DNA of 64,000 nucleotides from Saccharothrix sp. S26 (GTDB lineage: Bacteria > Actinomycetota > Actinomycetes > Mycobacteriales > Pseudonocardiaceae), in contig NZ_JAJUWT010000020.1 of the NCBI RefSeq assembly GCF_021390395.1, positions 62,001 to 126,000 on the forward strand. The letters are read 5' to 3'. Positions within the stretch are counted from its first letter, which is position 1. Each line of letters starts with the position of its first letter. Made by a program: the position numbers and the translations under genes. Of this stretch, positions 51,999 to 61,339 are shown one piece after another. Under the pieces are notes generated by a model, which did no database searches, was not told the origin of the DNA, and saw only the letters and a list, made by a program, of their open reading frames with translations.

Positions 51999-52507
51999 GC
52001 CCGGGAGTCGGGCCGCGCCCCCTTGGCGACGCGGAACCCCAGTGCCGCCAACACGGGGTCGAGGTCGGCGTGCTCGGGCAGCGCGGTCACGCCGAGCTGG
52101 AGGTCCACGAACCGCTTGGCGCGCAAGCCGGGCACGGCGGTCGAGCCGATGTGCTCGTAGCTCCACGAGGGTTCGGCGAGGTGCGTGCGCAGCCGGTCCA
52201 GCAGCCGGCGGGCGGCGAACGGCAGCCGCGGGTCGTGCTCCTCCAGCACCGGTGGTGTGCGGGGTGGCGGCTCGATGCCGGCGAACCGGCGTGCGAACGG
52301 CGCGACCCGGTCCGCCCAGAGCGCGTCCGCGTGGTCCGGGTCGTCCACCACGACGTCCGCGCGCCCGTCCTCGACGCCGCTGACCACGAGCGCGGCGGGT
52401 CCGGGCCGGTCGAGCACGGTCACCAGCCCGGTCGTGTCCAGCGCGCGCAACCGGTCCGCGACGGCTGGTGCGGACACCACCTCGACGCGCAGCCGTGGTC
52501 CACCCAT
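51995..52507 (-). CDS. GrpB family protein, N-terminal part with extra N-terminal region
   Basis: 170 residues. The first 80 or so (VEVVSAPAVADRLRALDTTG onward) have no family I recognise. Then comes the first half of a GrpB domain: LPFAARRLLDRLRTHL, SYEHIGSTAVPGLRAKRFVD and LAALGFRVAKGARPDS, where the frame stops two codons later. The rest of the domain continues in the neighbouring frame. ATG 52507. If intact, the protein would have about 264 residues. Confidence 0.65.
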   Translation of the reverse strand: MGGPRLRVEVVSAPAVADRLRALDTTGLVTVLDRPGPAALVVSGVEDGRADVVVDDPDHADALWADRVAPFARRFAGIEPPPRTPPVLEEHDPRLPFAARRLLDRLRTHLAEPSWSYEHIGSTAVPGLRAKRFVDLQLGVTALPEHADLDPVLAALGFRVAKGARPDSRA

Positions 52508-52558
52508 GGGTCCATGATGGCGCGGGCCCCGCCGGGTGGACGGGACCCGCGCCCCGCG

Positions 52559-53305
52559 TCAGCGGTCCATCAGGGCGAACACGCCCCAGCCCACGTACTC
52601 GCGCTCGTAGCGCGCGTAGCGGACCGGCGCGCTGGTGAGCTCGGCCCGCATCACGGGCACCAGCTCGTCGTCGGGGTTCTCGTCCAGCCAACGGCGGGTG
52701 TTGAGCCACTGCGCCGCGACGTAGCGGTCCCAGCTGTCCTGGTCGGCCAGCACCATCTCGACCACGTCGCAGCCCAGCTCCCCGAACTGCGCCAGGAGTT
52801 CGGGCAGCGGCAGGTAGTCGTCCCGGTCCGGGACGCCGCTGCCCTCCACGGCGGCCTGGTCGGGCGGGTGCTGCCGCCAGAACGGGTGCCCGATCAGCAG
52901 CAGGCCGCCGGGGCGCAGGCTGCGCCGCAACAGCTCCACCGTGCCGGGCACGCCGTCGCCGATCCAGGTGGCGCCGACGCACGCGGCGACGTCCACCGGC
53001 TCGTCCGCGACGTGGCCCGACGCGTCGCCGTGCACGAACTCCACCCGGTCGGCCACGCCCAGCTCGGCCGCGCGTGCCCGCGCCGAGGCCAGGAACGTCG
53101 CGCTGAGGTCGACGCCCGTGCCGGTCGTCCCGTGGTCACGGGCCCAGGTGCACAGCAGCTCGCCCGAGCCGCACGCCAGGTCGAGCACGTGCCACCCGGG
53201 ATCGGGCCGCAACGCCCGCCCGAGGACGGCCAGCTTGGCGTCGTCGAGCGGGTTGTGGATGCGGTGGGTGCTTTCGCGGATGGTGAAACTACGGGGTATG
53301 TCCAC
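52559..53305 (-). CDS. Class I SAM-dependent methyltransferase
   Basis: 248 residues with a seven-stranded Rossmann methyltransferase core: HVLDLACGSGELLCTWA (motif I), TGVDLSATFLASARARA (acidic residue binding the ribose), VEFVHGDASGHV and LRPGGLLLIGHPFWR. The substrate is unknown. GTG 53305 is the furthest in-frame start with GAGG upstream. It stands alone, divergent from the alpha/beta hydrolase gene. Confidence 0.88.
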   Translation of the reverse strand: MDIPRSFTIRESTHRIHNPLDDAKLAVLGRALRPDPGWHVLDLACGSGELLCTWARDHGTTGTGVDLSATFLASARARAAELGVADRVEFVHGDASGHVADEPVDVAACVGATWIGDGVPGTVELLRRSLRPGGLLLIGHPFWRQHPPDQAAVEGSGVPDRDDYLPLPELLAQFGELGCDVVEMVLADQDSWDRYVAAQWLNTRRWLDENPDDELVPVMRAELTSAPVRYARYEREYVGWGVFALMDR

Positions 53306-53635
53306 TTCCGGTGGTCCTCACGTCCAGGGGAATGGTCGGCGTGATCGGCCGCTCGGCGGCCGGGACCCGGACGGGCATGCACTGCACCTCTTCGCACCGG
53401 TGAGGACGGACGGCGGTGAGGCTAGGCACGGTCGCGGGTGGCTGTCCATCGGATTTCAGGACGTCTCAACTGGTCTCTCCGCAGAAGGCCGAGGGGTGGA
53501 TATGAACCCCTATTCGGCACGATCTCGGAATGCGCACCCCAGAAATGCGGAGAAATGCTTCCGATCACCCGAATGCGCGGCGCGGATTCGGTAGCGTCGG
53601 TGTTCACAGGGAGGAAGTCAAGTCCAGGGGGGACC
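53306..53635. promoter_or_regulatory. Intergenic region between methyltransferase and hydrolase genes
   Basis: The 330-bp divergent gap is AT-richer at 53500-53600. Short open frames exist on both strands but lack third-position GC bias and family resemblance. It presumably holds the two promoters; none can be fixed. Confidence 0.4.
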
Positions 53636-54424
53636 ATGACGGCCGGCCGCTTGATTCTCGCCGACGGCGAATTGACCTATGACAGACGGGGCGAGGGGCC
53701 TCCGCTGGTGCTGCTGCACGGAGGCGGCCTCAGCGGCGTCACGTGGGACCGCCAGTTCTCGTCGCTCGCCCGCGACCACGAGGTGGTGCGGTACGACGCG
53801 CGCGGCCACGGCGGGTCGTCGCCGGTCACCGGCCCCTTCTCGCACCACCGCGACCTGGCCGGCCTGCTGGACGGGCTGGGCCTGGACCGGCCCACGCTGG
53901 TGGGCGTGTCGCTGGGCGCGCGCACCGCGGTCGACTTCGCGCTCGCCCACCCCGACCGGGTGGCGGGCCTGGTGCTGGTCGGGCCGGGTGTCAGCGGCAT
54001 GAAGTTCGAGGACCCGTTCATCGTCGGGCTGAACGCCCGGCTGTGGGCGTCGACCACCGTGGACGAGGCCGCGGAGCACGTGGTGCGGATGTGGGTGGAC
54101 GGCCCCCACCGGTCACCGGACGACGTGGACCCGGCGGTGCGGGAGCTGTGCCGCGGCCTGACCGCCCACGCCGTCGCGCTCGGCGCGTTCGGCACGCCGC
54201 CCGACGAGCTGCACGCCGTGGACCGACTGCACGAGCTGCGCGCGCGGACGCTGGTGGTCGTGGGCGACCTCGACTCGTCCGACATCCACGCCGTGGCCGA
54301 CGCGGTGCTGCGGGACGCGCCCCGCGCGGAGAAGGTCGTGGTGCGGGGCGCGGGCCACCTGGTCGACCTCGACCGGCCCGACGAGTTCGACCGGGCCCTG
54401 CTCCGGTTCCTGCGCGCGCGATGA
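53636..54424 (+). CDS. Alpha/beta hydrolase
   Basis: 262 residues. LVLLHGGGLSGVTWDRQFSS (oxyanion region), LVGVSLGARTAVDFAL (nucleophile Ser), VVVGDLDSSD (Asp) and VRGAGHLVDLDRPDEF (His) make a complete triad. The fold resembles enol-lactone hydrolases and esterases; substrate unknown. ATG 53636 follows GGGGGG. It overlaps the double-GGDEF gene by 4 bp (ATGA), so the two are co-translated. Confidence 0.9.
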   Translation: MTAGRLILADGELTYDRRGEGPPLVLLHGGGLSGVTWDRQFSSLARDHEVVRYDARGHGGSSPVTGPFSHHRDLAGLLDGLGLDRPTLVGVSLGARTAVDFALAHPDRVAGLVLVGPGVSGMKFEDPFIVGLNARLWASTTVDEAAEHVVRMWVDGPHRSPDDVDPAVRELCRGLTAHAVALGAFGTPPDELHAVDRLHELRARTLVVVGDLDSSDIHAVADAVLRDAPRAEKVVVRGAGHLVDLDRPDEFDRALLRFLRAR

Positions 54425-55854
54425 CCGGCGGCTTCCACCAGGCGGTGCTGGAACGGGCCGACGCCGCCGTGCTCGTGGTCGACCCGACCGACCTGGGCGT
54501 GCGGTGGGCGTCCCCGGCGGCCCGGCGGTTGTTCGGCGGCGCGTCCGGCCAGTTGCCGGACCTCGTGGCGAACGGTGACGCGGCCGCGGTCGGTACGTTC
54601 CTGCAGGCGGCGGGCCGCGCGGGGGCGTCGCGGCTGACGTGCGCGGTGCCGGTGGAGGGTTCCGCGCACCGGCGCGTGGACCTCGTCGCGCGCGACCTGA
54701 GTGCCGACCCGGACGTGCGCGGCCTGGTCGTGGTGGCGCTCGACGTCACGGGCTGGGCCGAGACGGCCGACGAGCTCGGCAGCAGGCTCAACACCGACGC
54801 GTTGACCGGCCTGGCGAGCCGCACGGGGTTCGTGCCGCGGCTGGAGCAGGCCGTGCGCGGCGCGCCGGGGCCGGTGCTGGTGTTCCTCGACCTCGACCAG
54901 TTCAAGGACGTCAACGACCGCCACGGGCACGCCGCGGGCGACCACGTGCTGCGGCTGGTGGCGTCCCGGCTGGCCGCGGTGGTGGCCGGTCGCGGCACGG
55001 CGGCCCGGCTCGGCGGCGACGAGTTCGCCGTGCTGCTCGACGAGCTGGACGAGCAGCGGGCGATCGCCGCGGCCCAGGAGATCCTGGCCGTGATCGGCAC
55101 GCCGGTGACGCTGGACGAGGGCGTGGTCCGGGTGTCGGTCTCGGCGGGCATCACGTTCGTCCGGCCCGGTCACAGCGCCGAGGACCTGCTGCACCAGGCC
55201 GACCTCGCGATGTACCGGGCGAAGACGATCGGACCGGTGGGCGTGGCCGTCTACGACGAGGACCTGGAGGACTGGGCGCTGGCCCGCAAGCACCAGGTCG
55301 ACCGGCTCGCCGAGCGGCTGGAGGAGCTGCACGCCGAGAACCGGGCGCTGGCCGAGGCGGCGACCATCGACCAGCGGACGGGCCTGCCGAACCCGGCCAC
55401 GTTCGACGTCGACCACGCCCGCCGCAACCGCGTCGGCGAGCCGTACAGCCTGCTGCTGGTCGACATCGACCGGTTCCACAGCTACAACACGCTGTACCGG
55501 TACCTGGCCGGGCACGAGACGTTGCGCAAGGTCGGTGAGGCCATCGACCGGACCACCCGGGCGGGTGACCGCGCGTACCGGTACGGGGGCGAGGAGTTCA
55601 CCGTGCTGCTGCCCGGCACGCGGTTGGACGGCGCGCTGGCGTCGGGGGAGCGGATCAGGCAGGCGGTGGAACGGCTCGGCCTGGAGCACCGGGGCAACCC
55701 CGGCGGTGTGGTGACGGTGTCGATCGGCGCGGTGGAGGTCGTGCCGGGCGCGTCGGTGACCGACGCGGTGGAGGAGGCCAGCGTGGCGGTGCTGGAGGCC
55801 AAGGACGCGGGCCGCAACCGGGTGGTCGGCCGCGTCGCCGGCCTCACGCCGTGA
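54421..55854 (+). CDS. PAS-like protein with two GGDEF domains (diguanylate cyclase)
   Basis: 477 residues: an N-terminal PAS-like sensor (about 1-120), GGDEF domain 1 (about 125-285; FLDLDQFKDVNDRHGHAAGD and RLGGDEFAVLL), a helical linker, and GGDEF domain 2 (about 315-470; LLLVDIDRFHSYNTLYRYLA and YRYGGEEFTVLLPG). Domain 1 has the canonical catalytic set but no RxxD inhibitory site. Domain 2 has GGEEF and RAGD five residues before it, a proper I-site, but its metal/substrate loop is altered. There is no EAL domain. ATG 54421 is coupled to the hydrolase. Confidence 0.9.
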   Translation: MTGGFHQAVLERADAAVLVVDPTDLGVRWASPAARRLFGGASGQLPDLVANGDAAAVGTFLQAAGRAGASRLTCAVPVEGSAHRRVDLVARDLSADPDVRGLVVVALDVTGWAETADELGSRLNTDALTGLASRTGFVPRLEQAVRGAPGPVLVFLDLDQFKDVNDRHGHAAGDHVLRLVASRLAAVVAGRGTAARLGGDEFAVLLDELDEQRAIAAAQEILAVIGTPVTLDEGVVRVSVSAGITFVRPGHSAEDLLHQADLAMYRAKTIGPVGVAVYDEDLEDWALARKHQVDRLAERLEELHAENRALAEAATIDQRTGLPNPATFDVDHARRNRVGEPYSLLLVDIDRFHSYNTLYRYLAGHETLRKVGEAIDRTTRAGDRAYRYGGEEFTVLLPGTRLDGALASGERIRQAVERLGLEHRGNPGGVVTVSIGAVEVVPGASVTDAVEEASVAVLEAKDAGRNRVVGRVAGLTP

Positions 55855-56009
55855 GCGCGTCCAGCGGCGCGTCCTCGATCGCGTCGGCCGACGACCGCCG
55901 TCCGGCCAGGACGTCGGTGATGGCGGGCAACCCCGAGCCGGGTGCGCGCAGGTCGCGGATCGGCCTGGCGACCCGGCGGCTGTCGCCGGACGGCCCGGAG
56001 GTGACCGGT
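55844..56009 (-). pseudogene. C-terminal remnant of an unidentified gene
   Basis: On the minus strand, about 55 codons ending at 55844 (VARPIRDLRAPGSGLPAITD, then an Asp/Ala-rich tail ending LDALTA and stop) have almost uniform G/C third positions. Upstream the bias breaks off and a TGA follows within 12 codons, without a usable start. It looks like the end of a lost gene. I do not recognise the family. Confidence 0.35.
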
Positions 56010-56176
56010 CTCCGGCGCCCGCGCCCTGCTCGACCACCGGCTCACCCGCACGGCGCTCCGAGTCGTCCGTTTAGCCTAGCTAATGACTACTCACGGTAGA
56101 AATATGGGCAAGATGCATTGCGAATCAATGAATTCACCTGGGCTGTTCTGGTGAAGGCGGTCACGGCCAGTTAGTA
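56010..56176. promoter_or_regulatory. AT-rich leader of the MHYT gene
   Basis: From about 56070 to 56176 the sequence is much less GC-rich than its surroundings (for example AATGACTACTCACGG and AATCAATGAATTC), a pattern expected of a promoter region. Exact boxes are uncertain. Confidence 0.4.
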
Positions 56177-56932
56177 ATGGGCGTGCCCCACGACTCGATG
56201 CAGCACTTCTCCGACGGCCTCTCCACCCTCGTGCTCGCCTACGTCGTCTCCGTCATCGGCTCGCTGATCGGCCTCGCCTGCATGGCCCGCGCCCAAGCCG
56301 AGCCCGACCGCGCCGTCAAGGCGCGCTGGACCGTGCTCGGCGCGTTCGCCATCGGCGGCGTCGCCATCTGGCTCATGCACTTCATCGCCATGCTCGGCTT
56401 CGACATCCCCGGCACCACGATCAAGTACTCCGTGCCGCTGACCGCGTTGTCCGCCGTGGCGGCGATCGGTGTGGTCGGGATCGGGCTGTCGCTGGTCACG
56501 CTCATCCGGTTCACCAAGATGCGGCTGCTGCTCGCGGGCCTGCTGGCCGGGCTCGGCGTGGCGGGCATGCACTACCTCGGCATGTCCGCGATCCGGTTCC
56601 GCGGCGAGATCTCCTACGACAGCGCGCTCGTCGCGCTGTCGTGCGTGATCGCGGTGGTGGCGGCGACCGCGGCGTTCTGGTTCACGCTCGTCGTCAAGAC
56701 GGCGTTGGCCCGCACCGCGGCCGGGTTGATCATGGGTGTGGCGGTCACCGGCATGCACTACACCGGCATGGCCGCGGTGCGGGTCACCACCGACCCGACG
56801 ATCGCCGCGCCGCAGGGCGCCGCCGTGTTCGACCTGGTGTTCCCGGTGTTCGTGCTGAGCGCGTTGGTGGTGGCGGGGCTGCTGTGGCTGCTCTTCACCG
56901 CGGACGACGACGCGCTGGGCGAGCCCGTCTAG
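56177..56932 (+). CDS. Stand-alone MHYT-domain membrane sensor
   Basis: 251 residues, seven hydrophobic helices. It has three MHYT-type repeats: IWLMHFIAMLGF, AGMHYLGMSAIR and TGMHYTGMAAVR, whose His/Met residues are thought to bind copper and sense diatomic gases. In many bacteria this domain is fused to GGDEF/EAL; here it ends after the membrane part, and a double-GGDEF gene lies just upstream on the same strand. ATG 56177 has a weak ribosome site; ATG 56198 is possible. Confidence 0.9.
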   Translation: MGVPHDSMQHFSDGLSTLVLAYVVSVIGSLIGLACMARAQAEPDRAVKARWTVLGAFAIGGVAIWLMHFIAMLGFDIPGTTIKYSVPLTALSAVAAIGVVGIGLSLVTLIRFTKMRLLLAGLLAGLGVAGMHYLGMSAIRFRGEISYDSALVALSCVIAVVAATAAFWFTLVVKTALARTAAGLIMGVAVTGMHYTGMAAVRVTTDPTIAAPQGAAVFDLVFPVFVLSALVVAGLLWLLFTADDDALGEPV

Positions 56933-56948
56933 CCGCTACCGTGGGCGC

Positions 56949-57482
56949 GTGTCCTGGACGGCGGTGGTCCTCGCGGGTGGTCGGGGCAGCAGGCTGGGCG
57001 GCGTCGACAAGGCGTCGGTCGTGGTCGGCGGCCGCACGCTGCTCGACCACGTGCTGGACGCGGTCTCGCACGCCCGGCGGACCGTGGTCGTCGGCCCGCG
57101 CAAGGACGACGTGCCCGGCGTGACGTGGACGCGGGAGGACCCGCCCGGCGGCGGACCCGTCGCGGGGGTGGCGGCCGGTCTCGCGCACGTGGGAACCGAC
57201 CTGGTCGTGGTGCTCGCGGTGGACCAGCCGGGCGTCACCCGGTCCACGGTGGACCGCCTGCTCGCCGCCGTCGGCGACACCGGCGCGGTCCTCGTGGACG
57301 ACGAAGGGCGCTCGCAGTGGCTCATCGGCGCGTGGCGCACCGAGGCGTTGCGCCGGGCACTGCCCCCCGACCCGCGGGACGTCTCGATGAGGTCGGTCCT
57401 CGGGCCTCTCGCCCCCGCGTCGGTGGTCGCCCGACCGGGTGAAGCGCGGGATGTCGACACCCCGCGCGACCTGATGCCGTGA
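56949..57482 (+). CDS. mobA: Molybdenum cofactor guanylyltransferase (MobA-like)
   Basis: 177 residues. AVVLAGGRGSRLGGVDKA is the nucleotide-binding loop with the conserved Lys, and PPGGGPVAGVAAGL matches MobA. The metal site usually reads CDMP; here it is AVDQPGV, keeping the Asp. It attaches GMP to molybdopterin. GTG 56949. It lies 16 bp after the MHYT gene and may share its transcript, an unusual pairing. Related MobA-like nucleotidyltransferases are the alternative. Confidence 0.82.
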   Translation: MSWTAVVLAGGRGSRLGGVDKASVVVGGRTLLDHVLDAVSHARRTVVVGPRKDDVPGVTWTREDPPGGGPVAGVAAGLAHVGTDLVVVLAVDQPGVTRSTVDRLLAAVGDTGAVLVDDEGRSQWLIGAWRTEALRRALPPDPRDVSMRSVLGPLAPASVVARPGEARDVDTPRDLMP

Positions 57483-57616
57483 CGCGCGACCAAGATCGGG
57501 TGCGCGGGGCGTGAGCTGCGTCGCGGCCCGATTCCGGGGCCGACCCCCTTCACAAGAGCCATACCGACGGCAGGGGAGACTGGGCCACAGTCGTACAACC
57601 CTGTCGAGGAGGACCT

Positions 57617-58644
<1,028 letters not shown>

Positions 58645-58648
<4 letters not shown>

Positions 58649-59592
58649 CCGAGCCGAAACCGGGTGACGACCGGCCGAGCTGGGCACCGCCCGTGCTGCA
58701 CGGCGGCCGGATGGAAGCGGCGCTGCGCACGCTCGAACTGGAGGTCCGCCGCCGGCTCGACGGGCTGCTCCAGGGCAACCACCTGGGCCTGGTGCCGGGA
58801 CCGGGCTCCGAACCCGGCGAGGCGCGGCCCTACCAGCCCGGCGACGACGTGCGGCGGATGGACTGGGCGGTCACCGCACGCACCACCGTGCCGCACATCC
58901 GCGAGACCGTCGCCGACCGCGAGCTGGAGACGTGGCTCGCCATCGACCTGTCGCCCAGCCTCGACTTCGGCACGGCGGTCTGCGAGAAGCGCGACCTGGT
59001 GGTCGCCGCGACGGCCGCGGTCGCGCACCTGACCCGCGGCGGCGGCAACCGGATCGGCGCGCTGGTGTCCACCGGCGCGGAGCTGGTCCGCGTGCCCGCA
59101 CGAGGTGGCCTGGCGCACTCGCGCGGCCTGATCCGCAAGGTCGCCGAGACGCCGCGCGCCCCCGAGGGCACCCGCGGCTCGCTGGCCGACGTGGTCGAGC
59201 AGCTGCGCCGCCCGCCGCGACGACGTGGCCTGGTCGTGGTGATCTCGGACTTCCTCGGCGGCACGGAGTGGCAGCGCCCGCTGCGCGCGTTGTCCGCCCG
59301 GCACGACCTGGTGGCCATCGAGGTGGTCGACCCGCGTGACATCGACCTGCCCGAGGTCGGCACGGTCGTGCTGGCCGACCCCGAGTCGGGCCGGCAGCGC
59401 GAGGTCGTCGCGTCACCGCTGCTGCGCCGCGAGTTCGCCGCCGCGGCGGCCGAGCACCGCGCCGAGGTGGCCGCGGGCCTGCGCCGCGCCAACGCCGGGC
59501 ACCTGGTCCTGCGCACCGACTCGGATTGGATCGCCGACACCGTCAGGTTCGTCGTCGCGCGCAAGCGCCGCTGGTCGGGAGGGGTGGCCTGA
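58645..59592 (+). CDS. DUF58 domain protein
   Basis: 315 residues. SEPGEARPYQPGDDVRRMDW followed by AVTARTTVPHIRE is the DUF58 signature, and the following VWA-like fold (LAIDLSPSLDFG, VVVISDFLGG) is typical. It is the middle gene of the moxR operon; GTG 58645 overlaps the moxR stop and its own stop overlaps the next ATG (TGATG). Cytoplasmic; function in MoxR-dependent assembly is inferred from family association. Confidence 0.92.
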
Positions 59593-60557
59593 TGAGCCTG
59601 TCGGGTTTCACCGCGCCGTGGTGGTTCCTGCTGCTGGTGGGCGTGGCCGCGCTGGCCGCGTTCTACGTGGTGCTGCAACGCGTGCTGCGCAAGCGGACGT
59701 TGCGGTTCGCGAACCTGCCGATGCTGGAGAAGGTCGCGCCCAAGCGGCAGGGCTGGTACCGGCACGTGCCGGTGGCGGTGCTGATGGTCGCGTTCATCGC
59801 GCTGACCGTGGCGCTGGCCGGGCCGACCGCCGAGCAGAAGGTGCCGCGCAACCGGGCCACCGTGATGCTGGTGATCGACACGTCGCTGTCGATGAAGGCC
59901 ACCGACGTGCAGCCGTCCCGGTTGGAGGCCGCGCAGGTGGCGGCCAAGTCGTTCGCCGACGGGCTCACGCCGGGCATCAACCTGGGGCTGATCTCGTTCG
60001 CGGGCTCGGCCACCGTGCTGGTCGCGCCGACCACCGACCGTGCCGCGGTCACGCAGAGCATCGACGGGCTCAAGCTCGCCCAGTCCACCGCGACCGGTGA
60101 CGCGATCGTGGCCGCGCTGGCGGCGATCGACTCGTTCGGCAAGGTCGTCGGCGGCGCGGACGGTCCGCCGCCCGCGCGGGTCGTGCTCATGACCGACGGC
60201 AAGGAGACCGTCGGCACGCGTGACGCGTTCGACGCGGCCGAGGACGCGAAGAAGGCGGGCGTGCCGATCTCCACGATCTCGTTCGGCACCGAGGAGGGCG
60301 TGGTCGAGATCGAGGGCCGGCGGCAGGAGGTGCCGGTGGACGACGACTCGATGAAGGAGATCGCGAAGCTGTCCGGCGGCGAGTTCTTCAAGGCCGCGAG
60401 CGCCGAGGAGTTGCGCCGGGTGTACGACACGCTGGGCGAGCAGATCGGGTACGAGAAGAAGCAGGCCGACGCGTCGCGGCCGTGGGTGGCGCTGGGCACC
60501 GTGCTGGGGATGATCGCCGTGGCGGGCGCGCTGCTCTTCGGGCAACGTCTGCCGTGA
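59592..60557 (+). CDS. VWA-domain membrane protein of the MoxR operon
   Basis: 321 residues: two N-terminal helices (10-30, 60-80), a VWA domain with MIDAS residues (VMLVIDTSLSMKA, STATGDAI, VVLMTDGKET), and a C-terminal helix (300-318), the BatA/BatB-like layout. It corresponds to mycobacterial Rv1481. ATG 59592 overlaps the DUF58 stop. In mycobacteria fabG1-inhA-hemZ follow nearby; here a DUF5655 gene and the repeat element do. Confidence 0.92.
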   Translation: MSLSGFTAPWWFLLLVGVAALAAFYVVLQRVLRKRTLRFANLPMLEKVAPKRQGWYRHVPVAVLMVAFIALTVALAGPTAEQKVPRNRATVMLVIDTSLSMKATDVQPSRLEAAQVAAKSFADGLTPGINLGLISFAGSATVLVAPTTDRAAVTQSIDGLKLAQSTATGDAIVAALAAIDSFGKVVGGADGPPPARVVLMTDGKETVGTRDAFDAAEDAKKAGVPISTISFGTEEGVVEIEGRRQEVPVDDDSMKEIAKLSGGEFFKAASAEELRRVYDTLGEQIGYEKKQADASRPWVALGTVLGMIAVAGALLFGQRLP

Positions 60558-60566
60558 GGCGGCAGT

Positions 60567-61148
60567 ATGTCGCCCGTGGTGGTGGCGGAGAACTGGCGGG
60601 AGATGGTCGACTGGTCCGTGGCGCTGCTGCGCCGCGGTACCGGCGAGGGCGTGCCGGAGTGGAACCGGCGGGTTCTGTCGTCCGGCCTCGACAACGAGCG
60701 TGACCTGCGCGTTTGGCTGCGCGAGCAGGGCGTGACCGGGTACCCGCAGATGCTGCTGGTGATGGAGCGGTTCGGGTACCCGGACCTGCTGCGGGGGTCG
60801 TCGGACGAGGTGGTGGACGCCCAGTACGCCGACCGGCCCGAGCTGCGGCCGATCCTCGACCGGCTGCTGGCCGAGGCGGCGTTGCTGGGGCCGATGCACG
60901 TCCAGGCGCGCAAGACCTACGTGGCGCTCGTGACGCCGCGCCGGACGTTCGCGATCGTGAAGGCCAGCACCCGGACCAGGGTGGACCTGGGCCTGCGTCT
61001 GGCGGGCCACCCGCCGACGGGCCGACTGGAGCCCGCCGGCTGCCTGGGCAACGACACCATCACCCTGCGGATCGGCATCGGCAGTGCCGACGACGTCGAC
61101 GACGACACCCTGACCAACCTCCGCCACGCCTACACCGCCAACTCCTGA
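60567..61148 (+). CDS. DUF5655 domain-containing protein
   Basis: 193 residues. The C-terminal half (GPMHVQARKTYVALVTPRRT, then FAIVKASTRTRVDLGLRL) matches DUF5655, a predicted transport- or DNA-associated family with no assigned activity. The N-terminal 80 residues include a SAP-like helical stretch (LRVWLREQGVTGYPQMLLVM). ATG 60567 follows GAGG. Its stop is 3 bp before repeat copy B. Confidence 0.75.
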   Translation: MSPVVVAENWREMVDWSVALLRRGTGEGVPEWNRRVLSSGLDNERDLRVWLREQGVTGYPQMLLVMERFGYPDLLRGSSDEVVDAQYADRPELRPILDRLLAEAALLGPMHVQARKTYVALVTPRRTFAIVKASTRTRVDLGLRLAGHPPTGRLEPAGCLGNDTITLRIGIGSADDVDDDTLTNLRHAYTANS

Positions 61149-61337
61149 CCGCGCGAGTCCTACGTTCGGAACGCGCGTGTCCTACGTTCGGAACACCCGA
61201 GTTGAACGCTCAGAACAGCCCCGGCCGTCCTGAGCGTTGAATTCGGGGGTCGCGAACGTAGGACTCTCGCGTTCCGAACGTAGGACTCTCGCGTTCTGGA
61301 CGTAGGACACACGCGTTCTGGAGGTAGGACACGCGCG
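61149..61337. repeat. Palindromic 22-nt-unit repeat element, copy B (inverted relative to copy A)
   Basis: Two direct units (GTCC at about 61157 and 61179), a central hairpin (left arm around 61196-61212, right arm 61230-61247, with two or three mismatches), then four reverse units with GTAGGAC at 61258, 61280, 61302 and 61324, again period 22. Read on the minus strand it has the four-plus-two arrangement of copy A, and the core (61171-61270) differs at only a few positions. It fills the gap between a plus-strand and a minus-strand gene. Confidence 0.9.
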
Positions 61338-61339
61338 GG

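Noticed and set aside
53677-56037. Very long minus-strand open frame opposite the hydrolase and double-GGDEF genes
   Set aside because: It is antisense to two genes with full domain motifs, is rich in Arg/His/Gln/Pro, and has no family features: a GC-rich shadow frame.
58830-61127. 765-codon minus-strand open frame opposite the DUF58, VWA and DUF5655 genes
   Set aside because: Low-complexity antisense frame over three recognised, overlapping genes.
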